A DNA stretch of 48,480 nucleotides from an uncultured Bacilli bacterium (GTDB lineage: Bacteria; Bacillota_I; Bacilli_A; RF39; UBA660): positions 1 through 48,480 of the forward strand of contig CANRAT010000001.1 of NCBI GenBank assembly GCA_947628685.1, given 5' to 3'. The translations under genes and the position numbers were made by a program. The notes beneath the pieces were generated by a model, which saw nothing but the letters and a program-made list of their open reading frames with translations, ran no database searches and was not told where the DNA came from. This document shows positions 1 through 8,689 of this stretch, piece by piece. How positions within the stretch are numbered: position 1 is the first letter of the stretch; each line of letters begins with the position of its first letter.

Positions 1-16
1 CAAAACTCAACAAACA

Positions 17-59
17 AAAAACGTGCATTCCCTTTAAATATAAGGCTTTGCACGTTTTT
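17..59 (-). terminator. Rho-independent terminator after smpB
   Basis: An 11-bp inverted repeat (17-27 with 49-59, core ACGTGC/GCACGT) encloses a smaller CCTT/AAGG stem. On the minus strand it is followed by a T-rich run, so it can end the rnr-smpB operon. It also has T residues on the plus side and could act in both directions. Confidence 0.6.
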
Positions 60-120
60 GCTGTCAAACTCAAGATAAATGTAAAACAAAGTCAAGCATA
101 AGTTTCTATATTTCAAAGTA

Positions 121-573
121 TTAATTGGCATTATATTTATCTTTTAAAGATCTTTCATATTCTCTTTTTATATCTTTTTCTTTTATAGATTCTCTTTTAT
201 CGTAATTTTTTTTACCTTTTCCAAGTCCTAATAATATTTTTACTTTATTACCTTTAAAATATAGTTTTATAGGTATTAGAGTATATCCACTTATTTCTAC
301 TTTATTTTTTAATTTTAATATTTCTTGCTTTTTTAATAATAATTTTCTAGTTCTTCTCTCATCGTGATTAAAAATGCTTGCATCATTATATTTTGCAATA
401 TACATATTAAGTAAAAATACTTCACCATTTTTTATAACAGCATAACAATCTTTTAAGTTTGCAAGACCTTCTCTTATAGATTTAATCTCACTACCTTTAA
501 GTACTATTCCACATTCTATTTCTTCTAAAATAAAATAATCAAATGTTGCTTTTTTATTTTTTATTTCTATCAT
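121..573 (-). CDS. smpB: SsrA-binding protein SmpB
   Basis: SmpB binds tmRNA and brings it to stalled ribosomes for trans-translation in the cytoplasm. The 150-residue length is typical. Family blocks are visible: GSEIKSIREG at 27-36, HDERRTRKLL at 70-79, ISGYTLIPIK at 94-103, then a basic C-terminal tail from about 115 that normally folds in the ribosomal mRNA channel. The ATG (573-571) overlaps the stop of the upstream CapA-like gene as ATGA, so translation is probably coupled. It is the last gene of an rnr, CapA-like, smpB operon; the rnr-smpB pairing is common in Bacillota. No ssrA gene is seen in the 120 bases downstream. Confidence 0.97.
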   Translation of the reverse strand: MIEIKNKKATFDYFILEEIECGIVLKGSEIKSIREGLANLKDCYAVIKNGEVFLLNMYIAKYNDASIFNHDERRTRKLLLKKQEILKLKNKVEISGYTLIPIKLYFKGNKVKILLGLGKGKKNYDKRESIKEKDIKREYERSLKDKYNAN

Positions 574-1691
574 TCTTCATCACCTGTAACTATTTTCATA
601 TACTGTTTTTCTATTGCTTTATAATTAGAAAGTAAATTATCATCTAATTTAGAAAATGGTATTACTTTAAAATTAGTACTATTTTTTGCATAAGCAAGAG
701 TTAATTCTTGATATAAATTTTCAAATGATACTTTGTTATCTTTTAATACTATATCTACTCCTACCATAAGTCCTATACCATTATTAAGACCTATTGAAAG
801 TTGATTAGATATAAAATTACCTAATGAATATATTACTAAAGTATCGCCTATATATTCTATTTTTTGTACTACATGTGGATGGTGGCCTATTATAATATTT
901 ACACCTAAACTAGATAAATATTCTGCTATTTGCTTTTGTGATTCAGAAACTGTATTAGAATCTTCTACTCCCCAGTGCATTGAAACTATTATAACATCTA
1001 CTTTATCCTTTATACTTTCTATATCGTTTTTTGCTCTAGATGCAGAGTACATATTTAATATATAGTCATTTGGTGGTTTTCTATTCGATAGTGTTGTGTA
1101 GGCTAAAAATGCATATTTTATACCATTTTTTTCGTGTATTTCTATATTATTTCTCTCAGTTTCACTAGAATATGTACCCTCATATATTACATTTTTTGTT
1201 TTCCAATAACTATTAGAATATTTAATAGCATCTACACCTTTATCTAATGCATGGTTATTTGCAAGACTTATTAAATTAAATCCAAGATTTACAAGTTCAT
1301 CTCCTATTTCTTCTGGAGAATTAAAACTTGGATATCCACTTATACCAAGTGCAGTACCACCTATAGTAGATTCTTGATTACAAAATTTTAAATCATATTT
1401 ATTTATTATAGGTTCAACTTCTGTAAACATTTTATGAAAGTTATATGTATTACCATCATATGCATCTTTATAAACACTTTCGTGTATTAATATATCTCCT
1501 ACTGCAAGTAATGACATTCTTTTTTCATTTTGGATAGGTTTTGGATTTTCTTCTTTAATTGTAGGCTCACTTTTAGTATTATTATCTTTATTTATAATAT
1601 GAGGCATGAATAATATTACTATAGCAACTAAAATTAATACTATAAATAAGACATATACACTTCTTTTAATTTTTCTTTTTCTTTTTTTCAT
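570..1691 (-). CDS. CapA/PgsA-family metallophosphatase-like membrane protein
   Basis: The 373-residue protein has a basic N-terminus and one membrane segment (about 12-30), so the rest should lie outside the membrane. The domain from about 58 onward carries CapA-family motifs: AVGDILIH at 63-70, LANNHALDKG at 143-152, HWG at 239-241, GHHPHVVQ at 269-276 and SLGNFI at 289-294. These are likely metal ligands of a calcineurin-like phosphoesterase fold. In bacilli CapA/PgsA supports poly-gamma-glutamate export, but no capB, capC or synthetase is nearby, so the substrate here is unknown. It lies 17 bp after rnr and overlaps smpB by 4 bp. A GGTGAA ribosome site precedes the ATG. Placement with RNA-decay genes looks like simple co-transcription. 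Confidence 0.88.
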   Translation of the reverse strand: MKKRKRKIKRSVYVLFIVLILVAIVILFMPHIINKDNNTKSEPTIKEENPKPIQNEKRMSLLAVGDILIHESVYKDAYDGNTYNFHKMFTEVEPIINKYDLKFCNQESTIGGTALGISGYPSFNSPEEIGDELVNLGFNLISLANNHALDKGVDAIKYSNSYWKTKNVIYEGTYSSETERNNIEIHEKNGIKYAFLAYTTLSNRKPPNDYILNMYSASRAKNDIESIKDKVDVIIVSMHWGVEDSNTVSESQKQIAEYLSSLGVNIIIGHHPHVVQKIEYIGDTLVIYSLGNFISNQLSIGLNNGIGLMVGVDIVLKDNKVSFENLYQELTLAYAKNSTNFKVIPFSKLDDNLLSNYKAIEKQYMKIVTGDEE

Positions 1692-1708
1692 ATTTCACCT
1701 AGTATTAG

Positions 1709-3799
1709 TTATTTCTTTATTGTAAAATCAATTGTATGATTTATTTTACTTGCTGATTTTACAACTACTTTAACTTCATCTCCTAATCTATATCCTCGTT
1801 TATTTTTATTTCCTATAAGTGAGAATGTTGATTCATCATATGTATAATAATCATCTGTTAAATCATCTATTTTTACTAAACCTTCTATTTTATTTGGAAG
1901 AAGAACAAACATACCGAATGATACAACTCCAGATACTATTCCACTAAATTCTTCTCCTATATGTTTTTCCATATATTCAGCCATTTTCATATCGTCTACT
2001 TCACGTTCACATTCAACTGCAGCACGTTCACGTTCTGAAGTGTGTAATGATATAACCGCTAATTTTTGATCCCAATATTTAAGTGTATCAATATTTATAT
2101 TTTTATTAAATAAATATGTTCTAAGAAGTCTATGAACTGTTGTATCTGGATATCTTCTAATAGGAGATGTAAAATGTGTATAACATTTACTTGCTAGTCC
2201 AAAGTGTCCTATGTTTGTTTTATCATAAACTGCCTTTTGCATACTTCTTAAAAGTAATTGCGATAGTATACTATATTCTTTAGTATCTTTTAATTCATTT
2301 AATAAATTTTGAAGTGCTTTAGGAGTTATTTTATTCATTTTGTGTACACTATATCCTAATATACTTACAAAATTTAAGAAGTTATTTATTTTTTCTTCAT
2401 TAGGTTCCCCGTGCACACGGTAAATAAAAGGATATTCCATATAAGTTATATGACGGGCAACTGTTTCATTTGCTGCAATCATAAAATCTTCAATTAGGTT
2501 TTCACCTTTACTTCTTTCTCTTAATTTAACGTCTATTGCTTCGCCTTTTTCATCAGTAATTATTTTAGGTTCATCTATTTCAAAATCAATATAACCTTTC
2601 TTTACTTTATTTGCTCTTAATATATCTGCAAGTTCACTCATAAGTTTTAAACTCTGAGCATAAGGCTCATATCCTATAGGTACTACATTATCATTAAGGA
2701 TACTGTTTACATTTTTATATGTCATTTGTATTCTAGATTTTATGACACTTTCAAATATATCATAATTTACTATTTCGCCTTCACTATCTATTTCCATAAC
2801 GCAACTTATTGCAAGTCTATCTACATTTGGATTTAATGAACATATTCCATTTGACAATTCGTGTGGTAACATAGGTATAACTGTATTAGCAAGATATACA
2901 CTAGTTCCTCTTTTTTGTGCTTCTAAATCAAGAGGACTATTTTCTTTTACATAATAACTAACATCTGCTATATGTACGCCTAATTTATAATTACCATTTG
3001 ATAATTTTTCTATTGATACTGCATCATCTATATCTTTAGTATCATCACCATCAATAGTAAATATCATTTCATTTGTTAAATCTTTTCTATTTTTATATTC
3101 ATTTTCAAGTACCTTAGAAGGTATGTTTTTTACTTCTTCTATTACATCATTTGGAAATTCTTCTTCTATTTCATATTTGGCTGCTATACTTAATATATCC
3201 ACTCCAGGGTCATCTATGTGTCCTAATATTTTTATAATTGCGCCTCTATAAGTTATATTATCTTTTCTATCTAAAAGTCTTACTATAACTTTATGTCCAC
3301 TTACTGCATTTAAAGTTTTATCACTATCTACTTCTATATTCAAATTTACTTTTTTATCATCTAAGTCTATTAAACATTTATTGTTTTTAAAGTATACTTT
3401 ACCTACAAATTGTTTAATTTTTCTTTCTATTACTTTTACTACTCTACCTTCAAGTTTTAAACCTTTTTTTGATGTAATTTCTACTATAACTTGATCGTTA
3501 TTTATGGCTCCATTTAGATTTTCCTCTTTAATAAATACATCTTCGTCGCCCTCTATATCAGCAAAAGCATATCCTTTTTTTGTGCCTAATAATTTACCTA
3601 ATTTTAAATTACTTTTATCAAATAACATATATTTTTCTTTTTTTGTTCTATATATTTTATAATCATTTTCAAGTTTATTTAATTCTTTTAATAGTTCTTT
3701 TAATTCATCTACTGTAGAAAATCCAAGTAAACTTTCTATTTCGGCTACATCAAAGGCTCTATTTTCACTTTTTAATATGTCTAATATTTTTTCTTCCAT
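1709..3799 (-). CDS. rnr: Ribonuclease R
   Basis: RNase R is a processive 3'-to-5' exoribonuclease of the RNase II family that degrades structured RNA and acts with tmRNA/SmpB. In this 696-residue protein I see an N-terminal winged-helix-like region, cold-shock/OB domains, a central RNB domain with the acidic motif DGDDTKDIDDAV around residue 250, and a C-terminal S1 domain (SGIVSGVVSFGMFVLL). I chose the ATG at 3799-3797 (protein starting MEEKILDIL) because GGTGAT lies just upstream. A start 45 bp further upstream has no ribosome site and would add an unlikely leader. First gene of the operon ending in smpB. The basic lysine-rich tail of some RNase R proteins is short here. Confidence 0.96.
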   Translation of the reverse strand: MEEKILDILKSENRAFDVAEIESLLGFSTVDELKELLKELNKLENDYKIYRTKKEKYMLFDKSNLKLGKLLGTKKGYAFADIEGDEDVFIKEENLNGAINNDQVIVEITSKKGLKLEGRVVKVIERKIKQFVGKVYFKNNKCLIDLDDKKVNLNIEVDSDKTLNAVSGHKVIVRLLDRKDNITYRGAIIKILGHIDDPGVDILSIAAKYEIEEEFPNDVIEEVKNIPSKVLENEYKNRKDLTNEMIFTIDGDDTKDIDDAVSIEKLSNGNYKLGVHIADVSYYVKENSPLDLEAQKRGTSVYLANTVIPMLPHELSNGICSLNPNVDRLAISCVMEIDSEGEIVNYDIFESVIKSRIQMTYKNVNSILNDNVVPIGYEPYAQSLKLMSELADILRANKVKKGYIDFEIDEPKIITDEKGEAIDVKLRERSKGENLIEDFMIAANETVARHITYMEYPFIYRVHGEPNEEKINNFLNFVSILGYSVHKMNKITPKALQNLLNELKDTKEYSILSQLLLRSMQKAVYDKTNIGHFGLASKCYTHFTSPIRRYPDTTVHRLLRTYLFNKNINIDTLKYWDQKLAVISLHTSERERAAVECEREVDDMKMAEYMEKHIGEEFSGIVSGVVSFGMFVLLPNKIEGLVKIDDLTDDYYTYDESTFSLIGNKNKRGYRLGDEVKVVVKSASKINHTIDFTIKK

Positions 3800-3870
3800 A
3801 TTATCACCAATTATATTATAATGTATTTTGTCCATTTGTTTCAATAGTTTTTGATAAATTTTAACCTAAA

Positions 3871-3901
3871 ATGTAAAGAATGAAAGTAAAAACTTTCATT
3901 C
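3871..3901 (-). terminator. Terminator at end of DUF2238-like gene
   Basis: A perfect 10-bp stem (3878-3887 with 3892-3901) with an AAAA loop (plus-strand reading) overlaps the stop codon. On the minus strand it is followed by TTTACATTTT. The tail is weaker than for other terminators in the window. Confidence 0.5.
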
Positions 3902-4490
3902 ATATTAATTTCTCAAATTTTTTTATTAAAAGTTCATGGTTTGAGGTGTGTTCAAAATAGTAACAAATGGATACCATTATAGCACCTAGAAATGCGACTA
4001 TTATATCTCCCATCGTGTCACTAACACCAGTAAGCGCTACTCTTTGAGGATCTAAATTTAAATAATAACTTGATAAATATTCAAATATTTCCCAAAGTGC
4101 GGCTATAGCAAGTGAAAAGAAAATTAAAAACAATATATTGAAAACTAAATTTTTATTATGTTTATTTTTAACTAGTATAAATATTGCAACAAATGTAGTA
4201 AGTATACCTGATACAAAGTGTGTAAATTTATCAAACCAATAAATTTTATTATATAATTCTACATTTGCGCCAAGGAAATGCGCAACAAATACGAATAATA
4301 TATATGCAAATTTTAGCCCATCGTTTATTTTTATTTTAAATATTTTTTCTATAAAAAATATTCCTGTAATAGTTATTATTATAGATGCATCTTTTAACAT
4401 CAAACCTAGTTTATAATCTCTTGTAAATACAAAATATAAACTAACTATAATAGATGTCACTACAAGTAAGAAATTAATCTTTTTTATCAT
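3900..4490 (-). CDS. DUF2238/YjdF-like multi-pass membrane protein
   Basis: The 196-residue protein is almost entirely hydrophobic, with about six predicted membrane segments. Conserved polar motifs lie inside or near the membrane: WFDKFTHFVSG (about 85-95), ALWEIFEYLSS (about 130-141) and a later SDTMGDIIVAF. This pattern matches the DUF2238/YjdF group of uncharacterised membrane proteins. The buried D, H, E and D residues suggest a metal or proton site, but no function is established. GGTGAATTAG precedes the ATG. It overlaps the 3' end of rmuC by 17 bp, so the two are co-translated. It ends in TGA, which supports the standard genetic code. Confidence 0.75.
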   Translation of the reverse strand: MIKKINFLLVVTSIIVSLYFVFTRDYKLGLMLKDASIIITITGIFFIEKIFKIKINDGLKFAYILFVFVAHFLGANVELYNKIYWFDKFTHFVSGILTTFVAIFILVKNKHNKNLVFNILFLIFFSLAIAALWEIFEYLSSYYLNLDPQRVALTGVSDTMGDIIVAFLGAIMVSICYYFEHTSNHELLIKKFEKLI

Positions 4491-5538
4491 CTAATTCACC
4501 CATTTCAACCTGATTTATACTGTCAAATCTTTTTGTTATTTTATCAGTTGTAGTATGTATATCTTTAACATCTTTACTAACTGTTTCAATGCTTCTATAT
4601 AATTTATCCCATCTATCTTTATATCTTTTAAATTCTTCATCTAATAATCTTAATTCGTTGTGTATTACTTTAGCATATTTATCTCTTTCTATATTTTTAA
4701 TTATAATTTGTATTGTTGTAAGAGTGCTTATTAAAGTTGTAGGACTTGTAATCCAAACTCTTTTTTTATATGCATATTCAAGTATATTGGTGTGGTACGC
4801 ATTTACTTCTGCAAAGATTGCTTCTGCAGGTAAAAATAGTATTGCTTGATCGCTAGTAATACCCGGAATTATATATTTACTACTAATTGCATCAATATGT
4901 TTTTTCATATCCATTTTAAACATTTTTTCAGCCTGTTGCCTAGTAGTTAAATTATTGTTCCTATCTACCATTATTTGATAATTTTCAAGTGGAAATTTAG
5001 AATCTATTGCAATTGTTCCAAGAGGTTCAGGTGTATATAGAACTGCATCTGCAACTGTTCCATTATTAAATGTATGTTGCATTTCAAATATTTTTGTATT
5101 ATTTTTTCCAAAAACATTAGATAAAATATTTTCTAAGTTAACTTCACCAAATATTCCTCTAGTTTTTTTATCTGTTAAAACACCTTGAAGTGAAACTATA
5201 TCACTAGATAAAGTGTCTATCTTTTTTTGAGCCTCATCTATTTTTGATAATCTTTCAAGTACATTAGTAAATGTTTTATTTGTCTTTTCAAAATTTTCAT
5301 CTAATCTTTCATTTACTTTATCATTAATATACTTAAGTCTATTATCAAGTCTTTCTGTTTGATTATTGAAATCATTAGTTAAACTTCTAGCAAAATCACT
5401 TTTAAATTCTCCTATTTCTTTTATTACACTTATCTCTAATTTATCTATTTTATCTAAATTATTATCATTTTTTCTAAATATAATTACAACAATTAAAATT
5501 AATATTATTATTAATAATCCTAGTATTATATACTCCAT
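4474..5538 (-). CDS. rmuC: RmuC-family DNA recombination protein
   Basis: RmuC proteins carry a PD-(D/E)XK-like nuclease domain and limit inverted-repeat recombination in E. coli; the biochemical role is poorly defined. The 354-residue protein has an N-terminal membrane anchor (about 3-22), a long coiled coil (about 30-125) and the RmuC domain (about 125-320) with RGIFGEVNLENIL, AIDSKFPLENYQ and ILFLPAEAIFAEV. This is the usual family layout. It is placed after a GGTGATAAC ribosome site. It overlaps the downstream DUF2238-like gene and is separated from the upstream pseudopilin gene by a strong terminator, so it begins its own unit. Confidence 0.93.
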   Translation of the reverse strand: MEYIILGLLIIILILIVVIIFRKNDNNLDKIDKLEISVIKEIGEFKSDFARSLTNDFNNQTERLDNRLKYINDKVNERLDENFEKTNKTFTNVLERLSKIDEAQKKIDTLSSDIVSLQGVLTDKKTRGIFGEVNLENILSNVFGKNNTKIFEMQHTFNNGTVADAVLYTPEPLGTIAIDSKFPLENYQIMVDRNNNLTTRQQAEKMFKMDMKKHIDAISSKYIIPGITSDQAILFLPAEAIFAEVNAYHTNILEYAYKKRVWITSPTTLISTLTTIQIIIKNIERDKYAKVIHNELRLLDEEFKRYKDRWDKLYRSIETVSKDVKDIHTTTDKITKRFDSINQVEMGELDDKKD

Positions 5539-5561
5539 GTTATCACCATATTAATTATACT

Positions 5562-5591
5562 AAAAAAGAATAGAAAAATCTATTCTTTTTT
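5562..5591 (-). terminator. Strong terminator after pseudopilin 1
   Basis: A perfect 13-bp stem (5562-5574 with 5579-5591, core GAATAGA/TCTATTC) has a 4-base loop. T runs on both strands make it a likely bidirectional terminator. It ends the large pseudopilin gene and separates it from rmuC. Confidence 0.85.
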
Positions 5592-7327
5592 TAAGAAAGT
5601 ATTAAACGAAATCCGACGCCAGATGGAATACCACCATGTACATAAAATTGAAATATTCCAACTTTAACATCAGAAACACCTGAGCCTCCGCCTCGAGTGA
5701 CCCAACTAGTAGATTTTTGAACATAGTCGCACTCATCATTATACCATGATAAAGTTTCACCGAATGCTTGTCCATTACAAGTAGAATTTACGCAAACCGA
5801 ATAACTAATATTATCTAAATTATATTTATCGTAATACTTTTCATCTGGTAATTCTGCTTCATTAGTCTCTAGTGTATCATCACTATTTTTTCCATTAAAT
5901 CCTGTCTTTTGTCCGTCTAAACCAACTTTGTCCCCATTAAATACATATGGAATTCCCTCTTTATCAACTGCTACACCCATGACAAACTCTTCAATACCAC
6001 CACTCATATCATATATTCCATATATATTTCCTGTTGTTGATGCTCCTGTTCCACTATTTTTTACGTCATAATGATACGTACCTTCAGTAGTTGAACTATT
6101 TTTTGAGGTCGTTGGAGCACCCAAACTCCTTCCTGTATAATTTCTTGATGAATTATTCGTATATACTTCTTTATTTTCACCTGTATAGGAACTATTGTTG
6201 TATTTACCATACAAACTTTGAGTGAGGTATGCCACTGCTGCCCATTCAATATTTTTACTCATATGTGTATCTATTTTATCTTTATTTAATCCAAACGCAT
6301 TGCCTTCTCTTGACATCGATCTTGAAGCATAAAAGAAATTGGCAACATTGTTATTAGTTAAGGCAATTTGATTAGGTAACACTCTTAATCCGTCAGCGCT
6401 TTCACAATTTTCATTACTGCAATTTAAACTATTAACTTCATTTTTTGATGAAAATGTCGCATGACTTGTCTCAAACTTTCCCATCCAATAACCACTGAGT
6501 TCTTTGCTACCAAATGTAAATGCTGGATGCGTTAACCATCCACTAGGTGTATTCCCATCATATGTTGCAGTTCCGGTATCCTTTGTACTTTTATTTATAA
6601 ATTTTATATCTATTGCTCCTGGATTTGGATAACATAATTCTGAAAACATATTGTTGCAAGCAACACTTTCTCCTTTTGCAGTTGAAGATATAGTGTAAGA
6701 ATATCTTGGTATCCATACAAACATCGCAAGTGCTTCAGGGTCATCACCATCTACAGTGATTTCATCTCCAGAATGTTTTTCAATACCTTTTTTTAATACT
6801 ACTGCGTTAGCCCACCATTGTTCTTGATAAGAGTACCATTTTTCATTCAAATCGGCTATTACCCATGATGATTTATCTTCATCATATATTACTGGATATA
6901 ATCCTTCAAATAATTCGGGATCCGAACCATTTAATAACTCTTCCTTATATGGTATATGCTCTACACATTCATCATTATTTTTTAATTCATATGTATATCC
7001 ATTATTATAATTTATTTGTACACTTTTTAATTCTGTTTGGTCTTCATCTGTATCTGAAAATACTATTGGAGATTTTATATATCCTTCACTTACTAATTCA
7101 CTTAAAGTCACACAATAACTATTTCCATTTTGTTCATCAAATTTATCTTTATTTGAATCTATATATAAATTTGCTGCATTTTCAACTAATTTATTTGTTA
7201 AACTTTTTACTTCTCCTCTTGAATTTGTAATTAAATTTAATACACTTGGAAATACTAAGGTTAAAATAACCGCTAATAAAATCAATACTCCAAGTAATTC
7301 TACTAAAGTAAATCCTCTATTTTTCAT
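5591..7327 (-). CDS. Type IV pseudopilin with large C-terminal FGE/C-type-lectin-like domain
   Basis: A classical class III leader is present: GFTLVELL at 5-12, with cleavage expected between G5 and F6 and Glu at mature position 5, followed by a hydrophobic helix. Residues 35-120 form a stalk-like region. The rest of the 578 residues is a large domain rich in W, G, N and S. FVWIPRYSY, GYWMGKFETS, IYDMSGGIEEFVMG and a final VTRGGGSG...GVGFRLI resemble the formylglycine-generating-enzyme/C-type lectin fold used in surface binding proteins. That fold call is by motif only. No pilus ATPase or prepilin peptidase is beside it, so it must use machinery elsewhere. AGAGG plus GTGAT precede the ATG, and a good promoter lies at 7349-7377. 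It could be a tip adhesin or minor pilin. Confidence 0.82.
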   Translation of the reverse strand: MKNRGFTLVELLGVLILLAVILTLVFPSVLNLITNSRGEVKSLTNKLVENAANLYIDSNKDKFDEQNGNSYCVTLSELVSEGYIKSPIVFSDTDEDQTELKSVQINYNNGYTYELKNNDECVEHIPYKEELLNGSDPELFEGLYPVIYDEDKSSWVIADLNEKWYSYQEQWWANAVVLKKGIEKHSGDEITVDGDDPEALAMFVWIPRYSYTISSTAKGESVACNNMFSELCYPNPGAIDIKFINKSTKDTGTATYDGNTPSGWLTHPAFTFGSKELSGYWMGKFETSHATFSSKNEVNSLNCSNENCESADGLRVLPNQIALTNNNVANFFYASRSMSREGNAFGLNKDKIDTHMSKNIEWAAVAYLTQSLYGKYNNSSYTGENKEVYTNNSSRNYTGRSLGAPTTSKNSSTTEGTYHYDVKNSGTGASTTGNIYGIYDMSGGIEEFVMGVAVDKEGIPYVFNGDKVGLDGQKTGFNGKNSDDTLETNEAELPDEKYYDKYNLDNISYSVCVNSTCNGQAFGETLSWYNDECDYVQKSTSWVTRGGGSGVSDVKVGIFQFYVHGGIPSGVGFRLILS

Positions 7328-7348
7328 ATTATCACTATCCTCTATTTA

Positions 7349-7377
7349 AGTATAGCATTTTTTTAAAATATAATCAA
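7349..7377 (-). promoter_or_regulatory. Promoter of pseudopilin 1
   Basis: On the minus strand, TTGATT (7377-7372), a 17-bp spacer and TATACT (7354-7349) with TG placed as an extended -10. It lies in the 54-bp gap between the kinase stop and the pseudopilin start. Confidence 0.65.
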
Positions 7378-7381
7378 TTGC

Positions 7382-8608
7382 CTATTCATAAAGTGGGAGA
7401 TAAACTGTTACTTTAGTTCCTTTTCCATATTCTGATGAATATTCTATTTTACCATTATGTGCTTCTACTATTTCATATACAAGTGATACTCCAAGTCCTG
7501 ATCCTCTTTTCTTTGTTGTAAAGAAAGGATTTTTCATTTTATTCATAGTTTCTTTACTCATTCCAATTCCATTATCTTCAATAGTTAAATAATATTTATT
7601 GTCTTTTATTTTAGTTGAGATATTTATTTTACCAGTTTTATCGTCAGGTATAGCCTCTATACAATTTTTTATAATATTTATAAGTACTTGACTTAATTTA
7701 TTATAATCTCCATTTATAAATATTTCATCATCTATAATATTTAAGTTTAATTCTATATTATTATCTTTTAATAAAGGATTTAATTTGTTTATAGTATCTT
7801 CTATTAACATATTAAAATCCATTATATCAAGATCTAAATTTATTTTATTAATCAATAAATAATCTTGTAAAAGAGTAAGTAATCTTTCTATTTCTGATTT
7901 TATTATAGGTATATACTTTTCTACTTGCTTACTGTCTCTTACATTCATCATGTCTAAATATCCCTTACAAACCGCTATTGGATTTTTTATTTCGTGTGTT
8001 ATTTTAAATAAAGATAGTCTTATTTGTTTTTCTTGTTGTAATTCTTTATAAGTTAAATGTGTTTGTAATATTTTTTTTGCAACTTCATACATTAAACACA
8101 TTATATTTACTATAATTCCGTAGCACATTATTATAAATAATATATTTGATACATCAAAAAATTCTCTATTATATAAATATATCCATAAATAATAAACCAC
8201 ACTACTTATTATCACACTTAATTCAACAAAGATATAATTCATAACTTTTTTATATTTTGTTATTAAATATATTATTGCTATAACAATATATCCAATAAGT
8301 AAAAAAAGTATATTATTATAAGAACTATAAGTAATAATAATTCCACCTAAAAATATATTTGCAAATACATATTTATCTTCTAAATATGAAAATATTATTA
8401 TTGAATTTAAAATTAAAATTGGCATTATATTTGCATTTTTATTATCAAAGTCGTATATTAAAAATGCAGAAGATATAAGTGCGAGTTTTAAATAAATATT
8501 TTTATGTTTATTTGTCATATTCTTATTGGTAGATAAGTATATTAAATAAATAAACATAGGGAAAAGAAGTAAAATTGTATTTAAAAGTACCATTTGAAAT
8601 AAATTCAT
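7382..8608 (-). CDS. Orphan multi-pass sensor histidine kinase, KinB-like
   Basis: The 408-residue protein has about six membrane segments in residues 1-175. These are followed by a HisKA domain with the phospho-acceptor in KITHEIKNP (His205) and a HATPase domain with INIIKNCIEA (N box), DNGIGM (G1), FFTTKKRGSGLGVSL (F/G2) and a final GKGTKVTVYLPL. Many membrane helices without an extracellular domain, plus the HEIKNP H-box, resemble sporulation kinase B and related phosphorelay kinases. No response regulator is adjacent, which fits a phosphorelay kinase. Two tandem Spo0A-box sequences overlap its promoter, suggesting Spo0A control of this gene. The target regulator is inferred, not seen. Confidence 0.88.
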   Translation of the reverse strand: MNLFQMVLLNTILLLFPMFIYLIYLSTNKNMTNKHKNIYLKLALISSAFLIYDFDNKNANIMPILILNSIIIFSYLEDKYVFANIFLGGIIITYSSYNNILFLLIGYIVIAIIYLITKYKKVMNYIFVELSVIISSVVYYLWIYLYNREFFDVSNILFIIMCYGIIVNIMCLMYEVAKKILQTHLTYKELQQEKQIRLSLFKITHEIKNPIAVCKGYLDMMNVRDSKQVEKYIPIIKSEIERLLTLLQDYLLINKINLDLDIMDFNMLIEDTINKLNPLLKDNNIELNLNIIDDEIFINGDYNKLSQVLINIIKNCIEAIPDDKTGKINISTKIKDNKYYLTIEDNGIGMSKETMNKMKNPFFTTKKRGSGLGVSLVYEIVEAHNGKIEYSSEYGKGTKVTVYLPLYE

Positions 8609-8630
8609 AATCTATCACCAAAAAAATTAT

Positions 8631-8658
8631 ATTATATTTTTTTGTCGAAAGTTGTCGA
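8631..8658 (-). promoter_or_regulatory. Promoter of the sensor kinase
   Basis: On the minus strand, TCGACA (8658-8653), a 16-bp spacer and TATAAT (8636-8631). A second overlapping TATAAT lies at 8631-8626. The -35 hexamer lies inside one of the two Spo0A-box-like sites. Confidence 0.55.
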
Positions 8659-8659
8659 A
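8643..8659 (+). promoter_or_regulatory. Two tandem Spo0A boxes
   Basis: TGTCGAA occurs at 8643-8649 and again at 8653-8659, exactly 10 bp apart in the same orientation, within TTGTCGAAAGTTGTCGAAAA. TGTCGAA is the established core of the Spo0A box, and one-helical-turn tandem spacing is how Spo0A dimers bind. The sites overlap the kinase -35 region, so a bound regulator could repress or activate. Confidence 0.6.
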
Positions 8660-8662
8660 AAA

Positions 8663-8689
8663 TGAAAAAAAGTGACGAAATATCACTTT
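8663..8689 (-). terminator. Terminator after the EIIB-like gene
   Basis: AAAGTGA (8669-8675) pairs with TCACTTT (8683-8689), and a run of T follows on the minus strand. It overlaps the end of the EIIB-like gene. Confidence 0.7.

Noticed and set aside
1..120. Possible ssrA (tmRNA) gene after smpB
   Set aside because: On the minus strand there is no tRNA-like end, no tag-peptide frame and no CCA; only the terminator hairpin is seen.
570..572. Alternative genetic code (UGA as Trp), considered because the AT-rich sequence resembles Mollicutes
   Set aside because: UGA ends the CapA-like and DUF2238-like genes, and Trp positions checked use UGG.
5591..7327. Diversity-generating retroelement target, suggested by the lectin-like end of pseudopilin 1
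   Set aside because: No reverse transcriptase, template repeat or adenine-biased variable repeat was seen in the window.
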